A DNA stretch of 9,912 bases, taken from an uncultured Eubacteriales bacterium. Its GTDB lineage: Bacteria > Bacillota > Clostridia > Lachnospirales > Lachnospiraceae. The stretch lies in assembly GCA_902783795.1 (NCBI GenBank), contig CACZSO010000253.1, forward strand, positions 1 through 9,912. The letters are read 5' to 3'. How positions within the stretch are numbered: position 1 is the first letter of the stretch; the number at the start of each line of letters is the position of its first letter. Of this stretch, positions 6,487-9,912 are shown one piece after another. Made by a program: the position numbers and the translations under genes. Under the pieces are notes generated by a model. That model was not told the DNA's origin. It made no database searches and saw only the letters and a program-made list of their open reading frames with translations.

Positions 6487-6515
6487 ACTATACACAACTC
6501 TTACGAAAAATGCAA
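6487..6515 (-). promoter_or_regulatory. candidate promoter and palindrome at the rhomboid start
   Basis: On the minus strand TTGCAT (6515-6510) and TATAGT (6492-6487) are 17 bp apart. A start 7 nt after the -10 would fall on the A of the ATG at 6480. The -10 is embedded in the palindrome GTGTA-TAGT-TACAC (6495-6482), a possible repressor site. The -35 box is weak. Confidence 0.5.
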
Positions 6516-6602
6516 GCCATCAGCCAGGAACATCGGATGTCTTCAGCACCTCTCTCTTCGGGGAAGTGGGCTGACATTTTACAGGAGAACCCCGCAGTAT
6601 GC

Positions 6603-6632
6603 TTGACCTTACTCAGGTCCTGGTGTTATTCT
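6603..6632 (+). promoter_or_regulatory. candidate promoter with long spacer and dyad, upstream of the alcohol dehydrogenase relic
   Basis: TTGACC (6603-6608) is followed 18 bp later by TATTCT (6627-6632). GACCT (6605-6609) and AGGTC (6615-6619) form a dyad between and overlapping the -35. The long spacer with a central dyad resembles promoters controlled by MerR-family activators, which often govern alcohol dehydrogenase genes, but the dyad is short and no regulator gene is present. Confidence 0.35.
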
Positions 6633-6668
6633 CACGATATTTATCAATATACAGAAAGGAAGACTTGT

Positions 6669-7378
6669 ATAGATAATTTTACGTTTTACTCCCCCACCTG
6701 TTTCGTATTCGGCAAGGATGCGGAAAACGAATCGAAGCCGCGTTGCCCGTAGGTACCATCCTGACCATTGCGGCGGCTGGCAGTGAAGGCAGCCCGGACA
6801 GCGTCATCACGAAGGAAGAAGGCATGTTCAAACGAGGGCCAGCGGCGATGCCATCCGTCCGCGCTTCTCCATCCTGAACCCGGCCCTGACCCAGACATTG
6901 CCGCCCTATCAGAGTGCGGCAGGCATTACGGACATCCTTGCCCACCTGTACGAGCGGTATCTCACCAACACGAAGGAAGTGGAAGTGACAGACCGCATGA
7001 TCGAGGCTTTGATGCTGACCATGGTCCACGAAGGTCCCCGGGTCATAGAGAATCCTGATAATTACGATGCCGGCTGTTTTCACTTATGTCCTGGATCACG
7101 ATGTGATGCGGTTTGCCCAGGTGGCTGTCAGAGTCTGGGGCTGCCAGATGGATTTCGCGCATCCGGAAGTGACCGCAAAACAAGGCATAGAAAAACTCCG
7201 CCAGTTCCTCATCTCCATCGGCATGCCAAAGAATTTCGAAGAACTGGGCGCGAAGGAAGAAGATATTCCTACTCTGGTGAAAGCGCTTTGCTATGGTGAC
7301 GGACGTCCCGGAAGTATTTCCGGCTTTGTCACCTTAACAGAAGAAGACTGTACGAAGATCTACCGGCTTATGCTGTAA
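6669..7378 (+). pseudogene. decayed iron-containing alcohol (butanol) dehydrogenase
   Basis: Four pieces of one iron-containing alcohol dehydrogenase survive in order. Piece 1 (6669-6731) encodes DNFTFYSPTCFVFGK, the family N-terminus. Piece 2 (from about 6728 to 6837, another frame) encodes LPVGTILTIAAAGSEGS. Piece 3 (6838-7066, a third frame) encodes ILNPALTQTLPPYQ and GITDILAHLYERY, whose Asp and His are two of the four iron ligands. Piece 4 (about 7064-7378) holds the C-terminus from VLDHDVMRFAQ to the TAA. Between pieces 1 and 2 roughly 110 residues with the NAD-binding glycines are missing. Between 3 and 4 about 55 residues with the other two iron-binding histidines are missing. The start codon appears changed to ATA (6669-6671), 6 nt after an intact AAAGGAAG site (6655-6662). 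About 238 of some 390 codons remain. The product cannot be an active dehydrogenase. Confidence 0.88.
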
Positions 7379-7393
7379 TGAATGCCTGAAAAA

Positions 7394-7435
7394 GACGAAG
7401 GGCCGCTGTCATATAGACAACGGCCCGCCCTTTTT
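7394..7435. terminator. intrinsic terminator between the convergent alcohol dehydrogenase relic and rubrerythrin gene
   Basis: GGGCCG (7400-7405) pairs with CGGCCC (7421-7426), and GTC (7408-7410) with GAC (7416-7418) around ATATA, giving a stem with one internal C-A mismatch. TTTTT follows at 7431-7435 after GCCC. An A-run at 7389-7393 gives a U-tract for the minus strand as well, so the element probably serves both directions. Confidence 0.82.
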
Positions 7436-7444
7436 AACACACGC

Positions 7445-8101
7445 TTAATAGTTTTCAGCGCATACTTCAAAGTAGCTCTGGGGATGATCGCAGACCGGGC
7501 ATTTCTCCGGTGCTTTCGTTCCTACGACGATATGGCCGCAGTTCCGGCACTCCCAGATCTTCACTTCGCTCTTCTCAAAGACCTGCTTCATTTCCACGTT
7601 CTGAAGCAGTGCGCGATAACGCTCTTCATGATGCTTTTCGATGGCTGCCACACCGCGGAATTTAGCCGCAAGCTCCGGGAAGCCTTCTTTTTCTGCTGTC
7701 TGGGCAAAACCTTCGTACATATCGGTCCACTCGTAGTTCTCGCCCTCGGCTGCTGCCTTCAGGTTCTCAGCGGTATCGCCGATGCCCTTCAGCTCTTTAA
7801 ACCACATCTTTGCGTGTTCTTTTTCATTCTCTGCCGTCTTTAAGAATAAGGCCGAGATCTGTTCATAGCCCTCTTTCTTTGCTACGGATGCAAAGTAGGT
7901 GTATTTGTTCCTGGCCTGGGATTCGCCGGCGAAAGCGGCTTCCAGGTTCTTTTCCGTCTGTGTTCCGGCATAGGGATTTGCCGGTTTTTCTTCGATCAGC
8001 TCCAGCTTATCGCCAGTGGCTTTGCATTTGGGACATACCGGCGTCTCTCCGTCATTGACTTCGAAGACTGCCTGGCAGACTAAACATTTGTATTTTGCCA
8101 T
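7445..8101 (-). CDS. rbr: rubrerythrin with N- and C-terminal rubredoxin-like domains
   Basis: A 218-residue cytoplasmic non-haem iron protein that reduces hydrogen peroxide in anaerobes. The order is an N-terminal rubredoxin-like knuckle pair (C6-x-x-C9 and C23-x-x-C26), a four-helix di-iron domain, and a C-terminal rubredoxin domain (C185-x-x-C188 and C201-x-x-C204). Di-iron ligands are visible at E60 (in GESQARNKY), E93-x-x-H96, E121 and E124 (in GENYEW) and E155-x-x-H158. Classical rubrerythrins of about 190 residues have only the C-terminal rubredoxin; the extra N-terminal site recalls reverse and double-rubredoxin forms. The start is ATG 8101 with AAGGAG at 8109-8114 and 7-nt spacing. 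It is a single-gene unit with a near-consensus promoter and a terminator. No PerR-type box was recognised. Confidence 0.94.
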   Translation of the reverse strand: MAKYKCLVCQAVFEVNDGETPVCPKCKATGDKLELIEEKPANPYAGTQTEKNLEAAFAGESQARNKYTYFASVAKKEGYEQISALFLKTAENEKEHAKMWFKELKGIGDTAENLKAAAEGENYEWTDMYEGFAQTAEKEGFPELAAKFRGVAAIEKHHEERYRALLQNVEMKQVFEKSEVKIWECRNCGHIVVGTKAPEKCPVCDHPQSYFEVCAENY

Positions 8102-8142
8102 GATAATTCTCCTTACTGCTATATTCTGTTTCCAGTAATCTC

Positions 8143-8171
8143 ATTGTAGCCCAGTGGCCTGCTTTTGTCAA
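8143..8171 (-). promoter_or_regulatory. sigma-A promoter of the rubrerythrin gene
   Basis: On the minus strand a perfect TTGACA (8171-8166) and TACAAT (8148-8143) are 17 bp apart. Transcription should begin near 8136, about 35 nt before the ATG. It stands back to back with the promoter at 8200-8228. Confidence 0.85.
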
Positions 8172-8199
8172 ACGGATTCCCTTCCGATAGTTTTTATGC

Positions 8200-8228
8200 T
8201 TGACAGATAACGCCTGAAATACGATAAT
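8200..8228 (+). promoter_or_regulatory. sigma-A promoter of the PAP2-family phosphatase gene
   Basis: A perfect TTGACA (8200-8205) is followed 17 bp later by GATAAT (8223-8228). Transcription should start near 8235, leaving a leader of about 70 nt. That leader begins with a possible stem, CCTGG (8233-8237) with CCAGG (8266-8270), enclosing CCGG-cat-CCGG (8250-8260). Confidence 0.8.
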
Positions 8229-8306
8229 ATCCCCTGGTGTCCTTAAGTTCCGGCATCCGGGATTCCCAGGTATTCAAAGAAAAATAAATTCAAAGAGGCA
8301 GGAGCA

Positions 8307-8990
8307 TTGAAACAGTTTATACATCAGCTGAAAATGATTCCCCGATGGGGCTGGATCGCCAGCGTCCTCTGGTTTTTCCTGAGCTTTGGCATCTATCGTC
8401 TGGGCACGTGGCTCAGCAAAGTCTTTGGCACCATATCCCGGGCTTTTGCCTGCAAGATCCCTTTCATAGATGACCGCATCCCCATAATCCCGGCCTTTAT
8501 CGTGATCTATCTGCTTTCCTATGTGTTCTGGGTGGCCGGCTACGCTTTCATCGCCCGTACAGGGAAGAAAAATTTCATCAATTTTGTTTTTGCCTCGGGT
8601 CTTGCTTATCTTACCGGGTTTCTGTTTTTCCTCTTTCTGCCTACCACCATCGACCGTACGGCAGAGGGGCTTATAGCCCTTTCCGAGCAGCCCGGCCTGT
8701 TTAACTGGATGCTGCACGTCACCTATTACGGAGACGGCGGTCCCACCGGGTTTAACCTCTTCCCTTCCTTCCACTGTATCAGCAGTGCTTTCTGTCATCT
8801 TTATTTAAGGAAGCAGGAAGTTATCCCTAAAAGTATCCAGACGGGCGCCCTCATCGGCAGCATCCTGATCTATTTTTCTACGGTACTGACAAAGCAGCAC
8901 TTTTTTATCGATGTGGTGGGTGGTATCGCCATTGCCGTTTTCTGGTATCTGATCGTAAAGGCCATTGATCCTGCCAAACATTTTTCATAA
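8307..8990 (+). CDS. PAP2-family membrane phosphatase or phosphotransferase
   Basis: A 227-residue integral membrane protein of the type 2 phosphatidic acid phosphatase superfamily, nearest in look to the inositol-phosphorylceramide-synthase-like (AUR1) branch. The catalytic blocks are F152-P-S-F-H156 (motif C2) and T195-K-Q-H198-F-F-I-D202 followed by VVGG (motif C3, nucleophilic His198 with Asp202). A clear C1 motif is not visible. Hydrophobic segments lie at about 14-31, 59-84, 90-112, 177-195 and 200-220. The start is TTG at 8307: AAGAGG at 8293-8298 gives 8-nt spacing. The next in-frame ATG (Met10, 8334) has no comparable site. The likely substrate is a lipid phosphate such as undecaprenyl pyrophosphate, phosphatidic acid or phosphatidylglycerophosphate; it cannot be chosen from sequence. 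The 3' end overlaps the convergent metallophosphoesterase gene by 6 bp. Confidence 0.85.
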   Translation: MKQFIHQLKMIPRWGWIASVLWFFLSFGIYRLGTWLSKVFGTISRAFACKIPFIDDRIPIIPAFIVIYLLSYVFWVAGYAFIARTGKKNFINFVFASGLAYLTGFLFFLFLPTTIDRTAEGLIALSEQPGLFNWMLHVTYYGDGGPTGFNLFPSFHCISSAFCHLYLRKQEVIPKSIQTGALIGSILIYFSTVLTKQHFFIDVVGGIAIAVFWYLIVKAIDPAKHFS

Positions 8991-9725
8991 GATTTTTAAG
9001 GGCACCCATTTCAGGAAGTCTCCGGAGATCAGCTGATATTCCACCCCGCGGAATTCTCCTCTCAGACTATCATTAAAACGGGATTCTCCGTGGCAATGGG
9101 CATAGAACACCTGCTTCACACCATAGGCCTCGGCCATGTCCGTGAAGACGCTTCTTTCTTTAAAAATATCTGTAGGCGGATAGTGAAGGAACATGATAAA
9201 CCTTCGGTATCCGTCTTTTTCTGCGGCTTCAAAGGATGCTTTTAAGCGGATGCTCTCCCGCTCTATCAGCTTCTTCGCATGGGCCTCCGCTTCCTCATCC
9301 CAGCCGGTGATCCGGCCCCGCCGGTCCAGATAATAGGGTCCTTCGAAGGTGTATCCCTTCGTTCCCACCAGGGCAATGTCCCCGCAGGGATAATAATTAT
9401 CCTGCAGGAAAAACAGCCGGTCCTGAAACTGTTCATTTAAGGACGATGTTTTCTTCGCGTCCCAGAACATGTCGTGATTTCCCCGGAGCAGTACTTTTTT
9501 TCCGGGCAGACCTTCTATGTAAGCCAGGTCTTCTTCACACACGGAAAGATTGCGTCCCCAGCTGTGGTCCCCGGCCAGGAGCAGCACATCGTCCGGCGAC
9601 ATCAGCCGCCGGCAGTTTTTCAGGAACTTTTCTTCATGCCCTTTCCAGACACCTCTTAACTGTCCCGGCGCTTTCAGGGGCGATTGAAAATGCAGGTGAA
9701 GGTCACCGATCGCATACAGACTCAT
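8985..9725 (-). CDS. calcineurin-like metallophosphoesterase
   Basis: A 246-residue cytoplasmic two-metal phosphoesterase. The motifs come in the usual order: GDLHL (D8, H10), GDHSW (D53), GNHD (N83, H84, D85), H181 in LHYPP and AHCHG (H210, H212), so all metal ligands appear present. The GD-x-SW form of the second motif and the general layout resemble the COG1768 group of predicted phosphohydrolases. The start is ATG 9725; AAAGGA (9737-9742) lies 11 nt upstream, a slightly long spacing, and no better start is seen. It is a single-gene unit whose stop overlaps the stop region of the phosphatase gene, with no terminator between them. The substrate (cyclic nucleotide, nucleotide or phosphoprotein) is unknown. 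Confidence 0.87.
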   Translation of the reverse strand: MSLYAIGDLHLHFQSPLKAPGQLRGVWKGHEEKFLKNCRRLMSPDDVLLLAGDHSWGRNLSVCEEDLAYIEGLPGKKVLLRGNHDMFWDAKKTSSLNEQFQDRLFFLQDNYYPCGDIALVGTKGYTFEGPYYLDRRGRITGWDEEAEAHAKKLIERESIRLKASFEAAEKDGYRRFIMFLHYPPTDIFKERSVFTDMAEAYGVKQVFYAHCHGESRFNDSLRGEFRGVEYQLISGDFLKWVPLKIL

Positions 9726-9755
9726 TTCTCATCTATTCCTTTCACGCTTTGTCAC

Positions 9756-9764
9756 ATTGTACCA
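9756..9764 (-). promoter_or_regulatory. extended -10 promoter of the metallophosphoesterase gene
   Basis: On the minus strand TGG (9764-9762) directly precedes TACAAT (9761-9756), an extended -10. No good -35 lies 17 bp upstream. The start would fall near 9749, about 24 nt before the ATG. Confidence 0.5.
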
Positions 9765-9849
9765 TAAAAAGATGCCGTTTTCATCTAAAATGCCCAAAAA
9801 GAATAAGAAATCAGCCTATATTTTTTCATCCTCTCAGCTTTTCCTTTTC

Positions 9850-9878
9850 TTGCTTAATATAAAGCAAAGTTTTATAAT
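9850..9878 (+). promoter_or_regulatory. promoter for a plus-strand gene beyond the window
   Basis: TTGCTT (9850-9855) and a perfect TATAAT (9873-9878) are 17 bp apart, with a start expected near 9885. TTGCTT and AAGCAA (9862-9867) form a 6-bp inverted repeat that overlaps the -35 and could be an operator. The rest of 9726-9912 is AT-rich and contains no gene that I can see. Confidence 0.6.
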
Positions 9879-9912
9879 AATGGTGTAAAGAATCCTGTCT
9901 TTCAGTTATAGA

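Noticed and set aside
6510..6752. Plus-strand open frame of 80 codons as a small gene
   Set aside because: Its second half is the N-terminal remnant of the alcohol dehydrogenase and its first half crosses the promoter region without a ribosome site.
7382..7843. Plus-strand open frame of 153 codons
   Set aside because: It lies mostly opposite the well-supported rubrerythrin gene, begins in the terminator, and shows no family resemblance.
9769..9790. Small hairpin (AGATG with CATCT) and T-run as a minus-strand terminator
   Set aside because: The stem is only 5 bp of low GC and lies just upstream of a promoter with no gene in the window ending there.

Overview
This window looks like the chromosome of an anaerobic gut-type member of the Clostridia (Bacillota). 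The reasons are strong Shine-Dalgarno sites (GGAGG/AAGGAG), sigma-A-like promoters with TTGACA-type -35 boxes and 17-bp spacers, a rubrerythrin, a butanol-dehydrogenase-type alcohol dehydrogenase relic, a DUF3842 protein, and a GC-rich palindromic repeat at the left edge of a kind I recall from gut Clostridia. No species can be named from the sequence alone. There are no transposases, phage genes, rRNAs, tRNAs or CRISPR arrays.

Layout. Positions 1-77 hold dispersed-repeat hairpins. At 183-827 (+) a phosphoribosyltransferase-fold protein with a damaged PRPP motif has its own promoter and ends at a bidirectional terminator (848-885). From 5821 down to 903 on the minus strand runs one probable five-gene operon: cbiM (fused to a CbiN/PDGLE domain), cbiQ, cbiO, a DUF3842 gene and a cytoplasmic sialate O-acetylesterase-like hydrolase. 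The first three make a complete ECF-type cobalt or nickel importer. The operon has a near-consensus promoter (5793-5821) and a leader of about 190 nt that contains a terminator-like hairpin with a U-tract (5659-5709), so transcription attenuation is likely. No known metal or cobalamin riboswitch is recognisable there.

Next, 5836-6480 (-) is a rhomboid intramembrane protease whose promoter lies so close to the ATG that its mRNA may be leaderless. At 6669-7378 (+) is a decayed iron-containing alcohol dehydrogenase: lost start codon, two internal deletions and three reading-frame changes, with a promoter-like region still recognisable upstream. It converges on a rubrerythrin (7445-8101, -) across a shared terminator. 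The rubrerythrin and a PAP2-family membrane phosphatase (8307-8990, +) are fired from back-to-back near-consensus promoters. The phosphatase gene overlaps the 3' end of a convergent metallophosphoesterase gene (8985-9725, -) by 6 bp. The right edge carries a good plus-strand promoter (9850-9878) for a gene outside the window.

The most interesting parts are the structured leader of the metal-transport operon together with the DUF3842 and esterase genes that ride with it, the phosphoribosyltransferase-like protein lacking the acidic pair of the PRPP loop, and the possibly leaderless rhomboid gene. None of these by itself demonstrates a new system.
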